Notes: a model not told the origin generated them from the letters alone. A stretch of 64,000 bases of DNA from an uncultured Sulfuricurvum sp. (GCA_903844635.1 CAIMUF010000077.1:40413-104412); one strand, 5' to 3'; shown: positions 36,660 through 45,735, numbered from the stretch's first letter. Translations and numbers: made by a program.

Positions 36660-38894
36660 CTACATCAGAGGTATATAGTCACCCAGCTTATAAATTTCTT
36701 CCGTGCTGTTAATGATAATGTACTCTGATTCTAAAACGACAATACCGTCAGGATCAATCTGATTGACAGTAAGTATCCCTTCTTTATATCCTTCATCTTC
36801 GGATGTAATTACAATAAAGTCATCCCCTTCGAATCGAAAAATTTTTCCTGTTGGAAAGAGTTCTTTAAGCTGATTAGCAATTGAGATCAAGAGTTCATTC
36901 CCTTTGTTCCACGACATCTCTTTATTAAAGCGAGAGAAGTTGCGAAGGCGGATAATAGATACAAAAATTTTATCCTGCATTTGATGTAAAACAAGATTCA
37001 AATAGGCTTCATTGTATAAACCTGTAAGATTATCATTGAAAAAATACGAAAAACGTTGTTTTTCAAGATCACTTTTGGGCATTTGCGACGTTTGGACAAT
37101 CACAGCATCACTTAGAACATGAAGTGCCGCACTCACCACATCTGGATGAAACTGTGACCCGCTTTTCGCATTAAGCTCCTGCATCGCGTCTTCTACACTT
37201 AATCTTGCCTTATATATACGACTGGTTGTCATCGCATCAAAGGCATCGGCAACAATAAGAATATGAGCTTCCATGGGTATTTCTTCATTCTTGAATCCAT
37301 ACGGATATCCTTTACCATCGTAGTGCTCATGATGATATTTCATAATCTCAGCAAGTTCAGAATACATTTTTACTTTTGAAAGCATTTTATAGCCAGCCGT
37401 TACATGATTTTTAATCAGTTCATACTCCAGCGCGTTTAATCGTCCCGGCTTGAGCAAAATAGTGTCGGGAGTTGCGATTTTCCCAATATCGTGTAAAATT
37501 GCCGCTTTTTCAATTTTATGAATCATCACTTCATCCACGTTTAAATACTCAGCAATCATACGTGAATATTTAGCAACACGAAGTGTATGACCTGCTGTAT
37601 ACGCATCACGCTGTTCGATCATATCTACAAATGCCAAGATGGTTTCTTCGTAATTTGTGATTTGCTCTTGCTGAAGTCTTTCTGTCATTTTTCGTTGTTT
37701 ATACGCACTCAAAGCCATCGTAATGTCATGCACCATTGCATCAAGAATATTAATCTCCTCTTGATCAAATCCACCCTCTCGATCACTCCAAAAAGAGAGG
37801 ACATCAAATCCATTTTTTTTCTCATCTTCAATCATAGGAAAAGTTATGGACGCCGTCAGTTCATAATCTTCTTGACGGTTACGATTTCGGTTAGGCAATT
37901 GCAAACGTAACTCATTTTCCAAACTTCGATATCGGTTCGAAATCGCTTCAAAAATAGTGCTGAAAATCGTATTCTCTTTGAGTTGCCCAATCGAATAATG
38001 TTCTCCGTCAAAAAGCTCATATAAATCCCCTGAAACATACCGCTTGTGAAACATCTCACCATCAAAGTGACCAAATAAAATCAACTTGTAGTTAGGATGA
38101 TGCTTAAGCGTTTCCATACTTGTTTCAATAATGGACCCTAGAGAATAGGTATTGATCAAGGCTTCATTAAGCTCTGTAATGGTCTCAAGGAGTTTTTTGA
38201 GATAGTGCTCCCGCCCATAAAGCTGCTGTACTTCGCGAGTACGCTCGGAAACCTTTATTTCCAGTGTTGCATTGAGTTGTTCGATATTCTCTTTATTTTT
38301 AAAAATTTTACGGATGAAATAAAGAAAAGTCACCAATCCTATCAAATACATACCGATAATAATGACAAAAAAGAGTCTGAAATGTTTCTCGATAGTGTGA
38401 ATATCTTCATGATAATTCATCAAAGGAAGGGTGATTTCAATACCTCCCCTCATTTCTCCTACCGTAAAATTGGTATGACATTCAACACATCGAGGTTTCG
38501 TGTACAAAACTCCCACAAAATCAAATTTAGAATTATCGTCTGAAAAACGTCGATAGATCATCTCTTTGGGATGTGCTTTGAGATACATCAATGCGTCTTT
38601 AGCAAATCCTGTTGCACGGTTGTGCTCATTTTTAGGTTTTAGGCTATAAATATTAAAATGATAATCGTTTTCTTTACCCCCTTCTTTAAACACCCCTCCA
38701 AATTTATGATGCCAAATCTCCATCTCTTTAATGGTGCTGTAGTGTGCCGTTGCTTCTTGTACCAACAGACGCTGTGTTTGCTGAATTTGATCGTGCTTGG
38801 CATTGTTCAATATCCATAGAATAGTTACTAAAGCGACCGCACTGACAAAAGTGGTAATGATCATAAAACTAAAACGCTCTTTGTGTCTAAACAT
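36660..38894 (-). CDS. Haem-binding sensor HD-GYP phosphodiesterase with degenerate GGDEF
   Basis: A 744-residue membrane protein. One helix (about 9-30) and another (about 175-197) enclose a periplasmic domain resembling DUF3365/Tll0287, with one c-type haem motif CVECH near residue 136. A coiled linker and a GAF-like domain (about 240-400) follow. HD-GYP (about 425-600) has LHDIGK and HHEHYDGKGYP intact. The C-terminus (about 625-744) is GGDEF-like with EGDDF, so probably inactive. Start at the ATG at 38894 (GGAG before it); 38906 is an alternative. It overlaps the upstream cyclase gene. Confidence 0.85.
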   Translation of the reverse strand: MFRHKERFSFMIITTFVSAVALVTILWILNNAKHDQIQQTQRLLVQEATAHYSTIKEMEIWHHKFGGVFKEGGKENDYHFNIYSLKPKNEHNRATGFAKDALMYLKAHPKEMIYRRFSDDNSKFDFVGVLYTKPRCVECHTNFTVGEMRGGIEITLPLMNYHEDIHTIEKHFRLFFVIIIGMYLIGLVTFLYFIRKIFKNKENIEQLNATLEIKVSERTREVQQLYGREHYLKKLLETITELNEALINTYSLGSIIETSMETLKHHPNYKLILFGHFDGEMFHKRYVSGDLYELFDGEHYSIGQLKENTIFSTIFEAISNRYRSLENELRLQLPNRNRNRQEDYELTASITFPMIEDEKKNGFDVLSFWSDREGGFDQEEINILDAMVHDITMALSAYKQRKMTERLQQEQITNYEETILAFVDMIEQRDAYTAGHTLRVAKYSRMIAEYLNVDEVMIHKIEKAAILHDIGKIATPDTILLKPGRLNALEYELIKNHVTAGYKMLSKVKMYSELAEIMKYHHEHYDGKGYPYGFKNEEIPMEAHILIVADAFDAMTTSRIYKARLSVEDAMQELNAKSGSQFHPDVVSAALHVLSDAVIVQTSQMPKSDLEKQRFSYFFNDNLTGLYNEAYLNLVLHQMQDKIFVSIIRLRNFSRFNKEMSWNKGNELLISIANQLKELFPTGKIFRFEGDDFIVITSEDEGYKEGILTVNQIDPDGIVVLESEYIIINSTEEIYKLGDYIPLM

Positions 38895-40872
38895 AATTTT
38901 CTCCATTAAAATTCTCTAGATCAGATACAATTCGAGCGATTCCAAAGAGTCCGATAATTTCGCCCTCTTTATTTTTAATCGGGTACTTACGATTATCGAC
39001 CCATCCATTGCGACCGTTGTTTTCTAAAATAGGTTGAATTTCACGCGAAACGTTAATTCCCCCACTAAAAACTTCTTTTTCAAGCTTGAAATATTTATCG
39101 GCATACTCACGTGAAAAAACTTCATAATCGGTTAGTCCCACCAATTTTTCTTTGATAGGGACATTGGTTAGACGGACAAGACTATGACTCCCTGCGGTAA
39201 ATACATGATATCGATCTTTAAAATAAATAAAATCGTCTGTATTCTCCATCATTGCCTCGAAATTTTGAACAATCATGGTATCCTCAACTGATTTTGCCAA
39301 AAGAATCGGATCTTGCATCTCAATCTTCCACATGTCATCCTTCAGCGGCGTACACCCTGCTTTGATGATTTTTATATTTCTATTTGCATGAAGCATTCGC
39401 AAAGTTGTCATAAATGGCTTACGTAATGCTAATCGCTCAAAAAAATCGTGATCATCAGGATGCACGATATCTCGTAACGATATGATCCCCTGAGTTAGCA
39501 TATCATTGGAATACCCCAATAAATCGATAATGTCAAAATCGGCAAACGCAATCGTTTCTCCGCGAATGCCTCGTACTTTTATCAGCGTCTTAGACGGTGA
39601 TAATATTGACGAAAGCTCCAAAGAAGAAGTTTGCGCTGCGACAATACGATTTCTGCCTAAGTGTTTTGCCTCATACAGAGCATTGTCCGATAATTTAAGA
39701 ACCTCATGCAGATCCATCGCTTCTAGCCATTTTGGGTGATATAATCCACCGCTAATGGTTATATTCAACTCAATTTCACCCAACACAAACGAGTGTTCTT
39801 CGATACTTTGTCGTAGCGCTTCCGCTTTTTCTATTGCTTGAGCTTGAGAAATTCGATTGAGAATAATAACAAATTCTTCTCCTCCTGCGCGGTAGGCACT
39901 GTCTTCAGATCGGATGGCGCCACGAATAAGAGTAGCCAGGTCTTTTAGAACAAAATCCCCCATATCATGTCCGTAGTTGTCATTGACTTTTTTAAACCAA
40001 TCAATGTCTAACATCAAGACTGCAAAAGGAATACGATTTTCACGATAATGAGAAATAAGAGTTTCAAGCTCATGTTCCAAATTTAGTCGATTATTTAAAC
40101 CCGTAAGTGGATCATGCGACGCACTGTATTCAAGTTTTTCATTTGCCTGTTCAAGACTGTACGTTCTGATTTGAATCTCTTGTTCCAGATAATTTTTATT
40201 CCACATCTCTTTTTGGAAAAGTGTTCGAAGTGTATTTGCCATGGGTTGAAAAATAAAGATCACTTCCATCAACAAGGTTAAAAGAGTGATAATCCATGCA
40301 ATTAATTCAAGATTTTGAATGACGGCTATCTTTTCTTCACCTTCTTTTTGGTACTGTAAAACAATCTCATTTAAATCCACTAAAAGTGTGTCCGACATCA
40401 TGGAGAGATCATAAAGAATTTCATTGTATTGATCCGTGTTTTTAGAAATGAGCAGTTTGTTCGCCAATCTAAGATAATCATCGACACGACGTTTTGTATC
40501 GACTTTTCCAAAATAAAGGTTGTTAATAGTTGTGGAAGGGGTAAAAGTCACCATCTCAGTGATCTGACCGGTAGAGAGACGATTGTTTGCGTCTTGCATT
40601 TCATCAACAGCTTTAAGCAAAGAAATTTTTATCTCTTTTGCGTCACTTATATTTCCATGGGAAACGTGTGATGAATAATGCTGAGCCAATGAAGCAACTC
40701 GTTGAGAGAGCATACGCTGTTTGCCTGAAATATTAACAATAAGTGCAGTTGACTCAGCTGTTTTTAGAGCGAAATGAAGGATAAAAAAAGCTCCACTTGA
40801 TAAAAAAGCGATTAATAATAAAGCTAAAACATACCGTTTCGTAAAATCAATTTTAAACGTTTCAGCAGGCAT
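38887..40872 (-). CDS. Membrane diguanylate cyclase, PilJ-type sensor, GGDEF then PAS
   Basis: A 661-residue protein. A membrane helix (about 13-35) leads into a periplasmic region of the PilJ/type IV methyl-accepting N-terminal kind (ISGKQRMLSQRVASLA), then a second helix (about 182-205). GGDEF at about 250-405 has AGGEEFVIIL (GGEEF, catalytically competent). Unusually, two PAS-like domains follow (about 425-530 and 540-655) rather than precede it. It overlaps the HD-GYP gene, giving a cyclase/phosphodiesterase pair. ATG at 40872. Confidence 0.87.
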   Translation of the reverse strand: MPAETFKIDFTKRYVLALLLIAFLSSGAFFILHFALKTAESTALIVNISGKQRMLSQRVASLAQHYSSHVSHGNISDAKEIKISLLKAVDEMQDANNRLSTGQITEMVTFTPSTTINNLYFGKVDTKRRVDDYLRLANKLLISKNTDQYNEILYDLSMMSDTLLVDLNEIVLQYQKEGEEKIAVIQNLELIAWIITLLTLLMEVIFIFQPMANTLRTLFQKEMWNKNYLEQEIQIRTYSLEQANEKLEYSASHDPLTGLNNRLNLEHELETLISHYRENRIPFAVLMLDIDWFKKVNDNYGHDMGDFVLKDLATLIRGAIRSEDSAYRAGGEEFVIILNRISQAQAIEKAEALRQSIEEHSFVLGEIELNITISGGLYHPKWLEAMDLHEVLKLSDNALYEAKHLGRNRIVAAQTSSLELSSILSPSKTLIKVRGIRGETIAFADFDIIDLLGYSNDMLTQGIISLRDIVHPDDHDFFERLALRKPFMTTLRMLHANRNIKIIKAGCTPLKDDMWKIEMQDPILLAKSVEDTMIVQNFEAMMENTDDFIYFKDRYHVFTAGSHSLVRLTNVPIKEKLVGLTDYEVFSREYADKYFKLEKEVFSGGINVSREIQPILENNGRNGWVDNRKYPIKNKEGEIIGLFGIARIVSDLENFNGENYV

Positions 40873-40944
40873 CTACACCTCTAATGGTTATATTAAACTA
40901 TCTTATTCCATTTCACCTTTGTTATTTCTTGTGTAGCATCAAAA

Positions 40945-42477
40945 TTACCGATACCAAAGTCGCATCATCGCAGCACCTAACAATGCATAAGCTGCCTCGT
41001 TCACGCCACCCATCCATGCACCTATCGCACCCATGGACAACATCAATGCTATCACTACCGGGCGAAGCGCATCTTGAGCATTTTTCCCGATGCTTTCTAA
41101 TTGCATGGGTGAAAGCTCCACCACAAGTTCTCCACGGCTTGCTCGTCTGAGCGTTTCACGAAGAGCATGTAAATCATCAGGAAGATGTTTAACCTCATCA
41201 ATAATACTCTCTAGTATCGAATCTTTCATCCCTAAAGCTCTCGGGATATTACGCTGTAAAATGGGGAGAATGTCTTTGATCCCGTTAAAATTTTCGATGT
41301 AGGTCGTCCCTAATCCTTCGATGATCGCACTGACACGTAAAATATAAATGGCTTCTTGCGGAAGCTTGAACGGAAGATTTCTGGTTTGTTCTAACACTTG
41401 AAATGCAAGCTCTTGCATACTGCTGCTATCCAACGAATCATTGGCAAATATTTCAAACATTCGCTCTGTAAATTCTGCAAGTTCGGCTACGGGTGCATCA
41501 TAGGCTACCGTTCCTAAACGCTTGGATGCACTCACATACGCTTCATAATCCTGCTCATTCGCAGCACGTAAAAGCTCGATAATCGCAATACGTGTCGGAT
41601 TGGAAACCCGTTTTACCATTCCAAAATCAAGCAAGATCAGCTGACCTTGAGGGGATACGAGAAGGTTTCCAGGATGCGGATCGGCATGAAAATACCCCTG
41701 AACAAGCATCTGATCGGTATAAAAGCGCACCAGTTTATCGATAAGCGGGATGATATCGATACCGCTGTTATGAATACTCTCACGATCATCAAAGCGCCAC
41801 CCTTCTTCATAACTCATCACCAACGCATCATCACAACTGTATTTAGGGTAGGCTCGAGGGAAAATCACTCCTGAAGAAGCATACAAGTGTGAAAATTTTT
41901 CCAAATTTGACCGTTCTTGATTCATACTGCACTCTTGCACGATCATCACCGAAAACTCAACGATAACCGATTCAACCGAGTGACGGGTCGTGTGGGAAAA
42001 AAGCGGTCTAAAAATACGATTGAAGAAAGAGACAATACGTATATCCGCACGGACACGTTTTTCTATCCCCTCTCGTCGGAGTTTTACAGCAACTTTGGTC
42101 TCTTCATCCAGCCAAGCCTCATGCACTTGACCAATAGAAGCAGAGGCAATGGGCGTAGGATTAAAACGTATAAAAGGAAGGGTAGGAAAAGCACGGTGCA
42201 TTACTCTCTCGTACTCTTTGTGAGACATAGGCGGAAGATCATCATGAAGTGTTTTTAGGGCACTGAGATACTCGGCATCGAAAAAATCGTTACGAGTGGC
42301 AAGAACTTGCGCCAGTTTGATAAAACTCGCACCCAGTTGGGTTATCGTGCTCGCAAGCTTTTGTGGCGATAACGGTCTTACTCCAAAAAATCGGCTCTTT
42401 TTCTTGATCAGGAGATAAAAAGAGAGGAGCAGTCGAAAGACACTCCAAAGCCGGTAAGGAGAATAAAGAGAATTCAT
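40945..42477 (-). CDS. ABC1/UbiB-family protein kinase-like ATPase
   Basis: A 510-residue protein of the UbiB/COQ8 family. Residue motifs in order: KLAQ near 55 in place of the family's KxGQ, ASIGQVHEAWL near 108, ADPHPGNLLV near 265 and LLDFGMVKR near 278. Two hydrophobic helices close the C-terminus (about 468-505). In ubiquinone makers UbiB aids quinone synthesis; this lineage probably makes menaquinone, so the role may be lipid or quinone handling. Overlaps the phasin-like gene as ATGA. Confidence 0.85.
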   Translation of the reverse strand: MNSLYSPYRLWSVFRLLLSFYLLIKKKSRFFGVRPLSPQKLASTITQLGASFIKLAQVLATRNDFFDAEYLSALKTLHDDLPPMSHKEYERVMHRAFPTLPFIRFNPTPIASASIGQVHEAWLDEETKVAVKLRREGIEKRVRADIRIVSFFNRIFRPLFSHTTRHSVESVIVEFSVMIVQECSMNQERSNLEKFSHLYASSGVIFPRAYPKYSCDDALVMSYEEGWRFDDRESIHNSGIDIIPLIDKLVRFYTDQMLVQGYFHADPHPGNLLVSPQGQLILLDFGMVKRVSNPTRIAIIELLRAANEQDYEAYVSASKRLGTVAYDAPVAELAEFTERMFEIFANDSLDSSSMQELAFQVLEQTRNLPFKLPQEAIYILRVSAIIEGLGTTYIENFNGIKDILPILQRNIPRALGMKDSILESIIDEVKHLPDDLHALRETLRRASRGELVVELSPMQLESIGKNAQDALRPVVIALMLSMGAIGAWMGGVNEAAYALLGAAMMRLWYR

Positions 42478-42728
42478 TTTTTGAGTGCTTCGATGTCCTT
42501 TTTGGTCGCAAGTCCCAGTTCTTCGATCACCTCTCTAATTGCCGTTTTCATTTCTTCTTTGAGACGGGTTTCTTCATTTTCACCCTTCGTCTTGAGGCTC
42601 TCCAAAAAGCTCTTGGTATCAGTAGTGTTAATTTTCCCTTTTTCTTCGAGTTTTTTTAACTCTTCTTCTACTTTTTCTTTAATCAACAAGGCTCCACCCA
42701 TTCCGGTGTAAAATAATTCTTTTAACAT
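42474..42728 (-). CDS. Phasin-like small coiled-coil protein
   Basis: An 84-residue helical, charged protein (GMGGALLIKEKVEEELKKLE, then a long Lys/Glu-rich coil). It looks like the phasin or granule-associated families of polyhydroxyalkanoate makers, and also like UbiK/YqiC accessory coils. It is translated just ahead of the UbiB-like gene with a 4-bp overlap, so it is probably a partner of that protein. No PHA synthase gene is in the window. Confidence 0.65.
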   Translation of the reverse strand: MLKELFYTGMGGALLIKEKVEEELKKLEEKGKINTTDTKSFLESLKTKGENEETRLKEEMKTAIREVIEELGLATKKDIEALKK

Positions 42729-42759
42729 GATATCTCCCTTTAGTTTCGTAATAATGAAT

Positions 42760-42765
42760 TATAAT
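42760..42765 (+). promoter_or_regulatory. Candidate -10 box upstream of pdxH
   Basis: TATAAT at 42760-42765 in the 147-bp divergent gap would give a leader of about 104 bases before the pdxH ATG. No riboswitch or hairpin was recognised in the leader. Confidence 0.3.
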
Positions 42766-42875
42766 ATTAAAGAGGACAATAGCGGTAGTATGTTTTTGTC
42801 GATTCATCAAATGCCAATAAATGGCTACCAATCAAACGTTAAGTCATTCATAATTACACTATTAAAAGGATTGCC

Positions 42876-43514
42876 ATGCTTGACCTTACTCAAATGCGCC
42901 GTGACTATAAACAATCTACCTTGGATGAGAATGAAGTTTTTTCACAGCCGTTAGAACAGTTTGAAAAATGGTTTACTGAAGCACTTAATTCTAAGATTAT
43001 CGAGCCCAATGCAATGCTGTTAGCCACCGTAAACAAGGAATCTATCCCTTCCGTTCGCGCGGTATTGCTCAAGATTTTCGATGAACGCGGATTTGTTTTT
43101 TTTACCAATTACAACAGCGATAAAGCACAGGATATTGCTGTAAATCCTAACGTTGCACTCGAATTTTTATGGCTTGATCTGGAACGGCAGATTCGTATTA
43201 CGGGTCGTGCAGAAAAAATATCTACAGCAGAGTCTCTCAAATATTTTCTCAGCCGTTCTCGGGACAGTCGCATCGGTGCATGGGTAAGCGACCAAAGCCA
43301 AGTGATCAATTCTCGTCAAGCTCTCGCCATGCAAATAGCTAAAATGAAAGCTAAGTTTGCCAAAGGTGAAATACCGCTTCCCGATTTTTGGGGAGGATTT
43401 CGTGTAATTCCTGAAAAAATAGAATTTTGGCAAGGGAGAGAAAACCGTCTGCATGATCGTCTTCTCTATACCAAAAAAGGCTCTGACTGGGTTATTTCGC
43501 GGTTAGCTCCATGA
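42876..43514 (+). CDS. pdxH: Pyridoxamine 5'-phosphate oxidase
   Basis: A 212-residue FMN enzyme that oxidises pyridoxamine or pyridoxine phosphate to PLP. The N-terminal LDLTQMRRDY, substrate region RAVLLKIFDERGFVFFTNY and C-terminal FWQGRENRLHDRLLY are diagnostic. AAAAGGA precedes the ATG. It overlaps the next gene by 4 bp (ATGA). Confidence 0.94.
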   Translation: MLDLTQMRRDYKQSTLDENEVFSQPLEQFEKWFTEALNSKIIEPNAMLLATVNKESIPSVRAVLLKIFDERGFVFFTNYNSDKAQDIAVNPNVALEFLWLDLERQIRITGRAEKISTAESLKYFLSRSRDSRIGAWVSDQSQVINSRQALAMQIAKMKAKFAKGEIPLPDFWGGFRVIPEKIEFWQGRENRLHDRLLYTKKGSDWVISRLAP

Positions 43515-43984
43515 AAACATTTACACTCAATTATTCCTGCATTCTAAACGCTTCGTGCGAAGAGGTGTGCTCCTTTCACATGGATACACATAACCTTGCG
43601 CTCATCACTCCGCCATGGATCGACGTGACGATTGTGTCGATGGATTTCCCCATGTGTGAAAACTCTCACGTTATCTTGCGCATTAAACGTTTTGGAATTC
43701 CCACTGTTTGGAAAATGAAAATCGCTCATTTACAGTGTCCAAACACGGTTGTCGATGAGATGGACAAGGGTCCTTTTCCCTTCTTTCGTCATGAGCGGAT
43801 ATTTAGCTCGCTCTCAGAAGCGCAAACGCGGATGGAAGAACATATTACCCTCTCCTTGCCCTTTGGTTTTTTGGGGGCATTGCTCTTTCCTCTTGTCAAA
43901 AAAGATATGGATAGAATGTTTGCTTATCGTCATCAAGCTACACAAAATCATTTTTTAGGAATTCAAAATGTTTTATCTTTATGA
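43511..43984 (+). CDS. SRPBCC-family ligand-binding protein
   Basis: A 157-residue protein with the SRPBCC helix-grip pattern: an N-terminal strand (FTLNYSCILNASCEEVCSF), central strands with FGIPTVWKMKI, and a C-terminal hydrophobic helix (LPFGFLGALLFPLVKKDM). This subgroup is often encoded with NAD(P)-dependent epimerase-like and photolyase genes. Ligand unknown. It overlaps pdxH by 4 bp and the next gene by 17 bp. Confidence 0.75.
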   Translation: MKTFTLNYSCILNASCEEVCSFHMDTHNLALITPPWIDVTIVSMDFPMCENSHVILRIKRFGIPTVWKMKIAHLQCPNTVVDEMDKGPFPFFRHERIFSSLSEAQTRMEEHITLSLPFGFLGALLFPLVKKDMDRMFAYRHQATQNHFLGIQNVLSL

Positions 43985-44315
43985 TGAAAAACATTCTCTA
44001 AAACCACTGCGATTTAATGCCGATGATGCCATAGAAATTGCACGATTTTGTAATGCCATTCTCGTTAGCAATCGTATTGAAGAAGTTATATTGATAGCAG
44101 GATATGAAAAATCAGCATTTTTTATCAGTTCAAAAAATCAATACTCGGTGTTTCGATATTGTTTCTTACAAGCAAAACACCGTACACTTAACGAATTTCG
44201 CACCATTGTCTACACCGCTCAAAAATCATGGTTATACTATCTCCTAAAGACGGCTTCTTTGGCCTCTTTTGGATATTACAAGCTTTTAACACTATCAAAA
44301 AAAGAGAAAAAATGA
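43968..44315 (+). CDS. Unknown 115-residue protein
   Basis: Not recognised. The protein is mixed alpha/beta in character, with a basic, hydrophobic C-terminus (WLYYLLKTASLASFGYYKLL) that could touch the membrane. It lies between the SRPBCC gene (17-bp overlap) and the SDR gene (ATGA overlap), so the three are expected to be translated together. Confidence 0.6.
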   Translation: MFYLYDEKHSLKPLRFNADDAIEIARFCNAILVSNRIEEVILIAGYEKSAFFISSKNQYSVFRYCFLQAKHRTLNEFRTIVYTAQKSWLYYLLKTASLASFGYYKLLTLSKKEKK

Positions 44316-45397
44316 AAGTCTTACTCACCGGAGCAAACGGATACATCGGACGCCGGCTTAAACATCGATTATTGCAAGAAGAAACGATTTATCTTCGTCT
44401 TTTTGTCACACACAAACAAACGCTTAGTATCCAAGAACGAGTTGAGATTGTTCAGGGAAACACCTTTGATACCCAAAGTCTCGATCGTGCGCTGGAGGGG
44501 ATTGACACAGCGTATTATCTGATTCACTCAATGGCATCACACAACTACCGTGAACTCGATCGTAAAAGTGCCCAAAATTTTCTCGATGCATGCATCCAAG
44601 CGGGAGTGAAACGCATTATTTATCTGGGTGGTTTAGGTGAGAAAAAGAGTGCGAGTGAACATCTGCTCAGTCGTATCGAAACGGGAGAGATACTCAGTTC
44701 CCGCCCGGATGCGATTCAAACATTGTGGTTTCGAGCAGGTGTTATCATAGGATCCGGTTCTGCCAGCTTTGAGATCATCCGTCACTTGGTTGAAAAGCTT
44801 CCATTTATGATTACCCCTAAGTGGGTCAATACCCTCTGTCAGCCCATAGCGCAAAGCGATGTTATCGAGTATCTAACCCTTGCCGCCTCTTTGAGCACAC
44901 ATGAAAATATCATGGTCGATATCGGTAGTGAAACCATGAGCTACAAACATCTCCTTTTGGGCTATGCTGATGCGGTAGGATTGGAGCGCACTCTCATACC
45001 CGTCCCATTTTTCACCCCAAAACTCTCATCGTATTGGCTCACGATTATGACCCCCGTTCCCTACTCAATAGCTTCTGCGCTCATCGAGGGACTCAAAAGC
45101 GAAGTGCTCTTAACCAATGCGAATGCGGTGAAGCTTTTCCCTACAATCCATCCTCTATCGTATCGTGAAGCTGTCAATGCGACGGTTGAAGAGATAAAAA
45201 CCGCTCAGGTTCTCAGTCGTTGGTCGGATGCCTCAGGAGAAGCATGGGAAACCGATCATGCCAATTTAGCCGATGCCGTGTTCATTGATCGTCAAATCAT
45301 ACCGCTTGGTGACATATCGGCTAAAAAAGTTTTTGACACCTTTTGTTCCGTCGGGGGAAAAATGGATGGTTTGGATTTGATTGGCTTTGGGAGATGA
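44312..45397 (+). CDS. Atypical SDR (NAD(P)-binding) part of split SDR-DUF2867 gene
   Basis: A 361-residue frame starting at the ATG at 44312 (MKVLLTGANGYIGRRL), with the glycine-rich Rossmann motif at residues 7-13 and the NmrA/YbjT-like fold after it. In related proteins this region continues directly into DUF2867. Here the reading frame leaves the family sequence at GGGGGAAAAA (45353-45362), and the last 12 or so codons (KMDGLDLIGFGR) look out of frame. The correct continuation is in the -1 frame. It is either a sequencing or true indel, or a programmed frameshift at G GGA AAA (45355-45361). Confidence 0.8.
   Translation: MKVLLTGANGYIGRRLKHRLLQEETIYLRLFVTHKQTLSIQERVEIVQGNTFDTQSLDRALEGIDTAYYLIHSMASHNYRELDRKSAQNFLDACIQAGVKRIIYLGGLGEKKSASEHLLSRIETGEILSSRPDAIQTLWFRAGVIIGSGSASFEIIRHLVEKLPFMITPKWVNTLCQPIAQSDVIEYLTLAASLSTHENIMVDIGSETMSYKHLLLGYADAVGLERTLIPVPFFTPKLSSYWLTIMTPVPYSIASALIEGLKSEVLLTNANAVKLFPTIHPLSYREAVNATVEEIKTAQVLSRWSDASGEAWETDHANLADAVFIDRQIIPLGDISAKKVFDTFCSVGGKMDGLDLIGFGR
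45353..45362 (+). other. Slippery sequence / -1 frameshift junction
   Basis: In the SDR frame the codons are GGG GGA AAA ATG. The heptamer G GGA AAA at 45355-45361 fits the X XXY YYZ rule. A -1 slip reads GGG AAA AAT GGA TGG, which continues in the DUF2867 frame as NGWFGFDWLWEMRGF, the expected family sequence. Confidence 0.65.
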
Positions 45398-45717
45398 GAG
45401 GATTTATCGATAAACTCTTCGGAGGCTTCGGTATTTCACGCGGAAGACGTGATCCCACGTCCGTTCGCATAGGAGACAGCATCGATTTTTGGAAAGTCGT
45501 TGATCTTCAAGAAAATCAACGTCTCTTACTGTTTGCTCAGATGAAACTGCCGGGTAAAGCGTGGCTCGAGTTTTTAATCAAAGACGGAAAACTCTATCAA
45601 AGTGCCTATTTTTATCCCCAAGGTCTCGCTGGACGGGTTTACTGGTATATGCTGATTCCGTTCCACTTTTTTGTTTTTAGGGGAATGGCTAACAATTTGA
45701 TCAAAAAATCGAAATAA
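45361..45717 (+). CDS. DUF2867 part of split SDR-DUF2867 gene
   Basis: The -1 frame from 45361 encodes NGWFGFDWLWEMRGF, then GGFGISRGRRDP, MKLPGKAWLEFLI and GRVYWYMLIPFHFFVF, all typical of DUF2867 at the C-terminus of SDR proteins. If translated separately, its own ATG at 45394 overlaps the SDR stop as ATGA and would give a 107-residue protein lacking the first conserved residues. As a fusion, the whole product would be about 467 residues, which is the usual length for the family as I recall it. Confidence 0.75.
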   Translation, partial: NGWFGFDWLWEMRGFIDKLFGGFGISRGRRDPTSVRIGDSIDFWKVVDLQENQRLLLFAQMKLPGKAWLEFLIKDGKLYQSAYFYPQGLAGRVYWYMLIPFHFFVFRGMANNLIKKSK

Positions 45718-45735
45718 ACAAATGGCTTTTTAGAG

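Noticed and set aside
42727..42954. Plus-strand frame of 75 codons in the phasin/pdxH gap
   Set aside because: It overlaps the pdxH start in another frame, has no ribosome site and no recognisable features.
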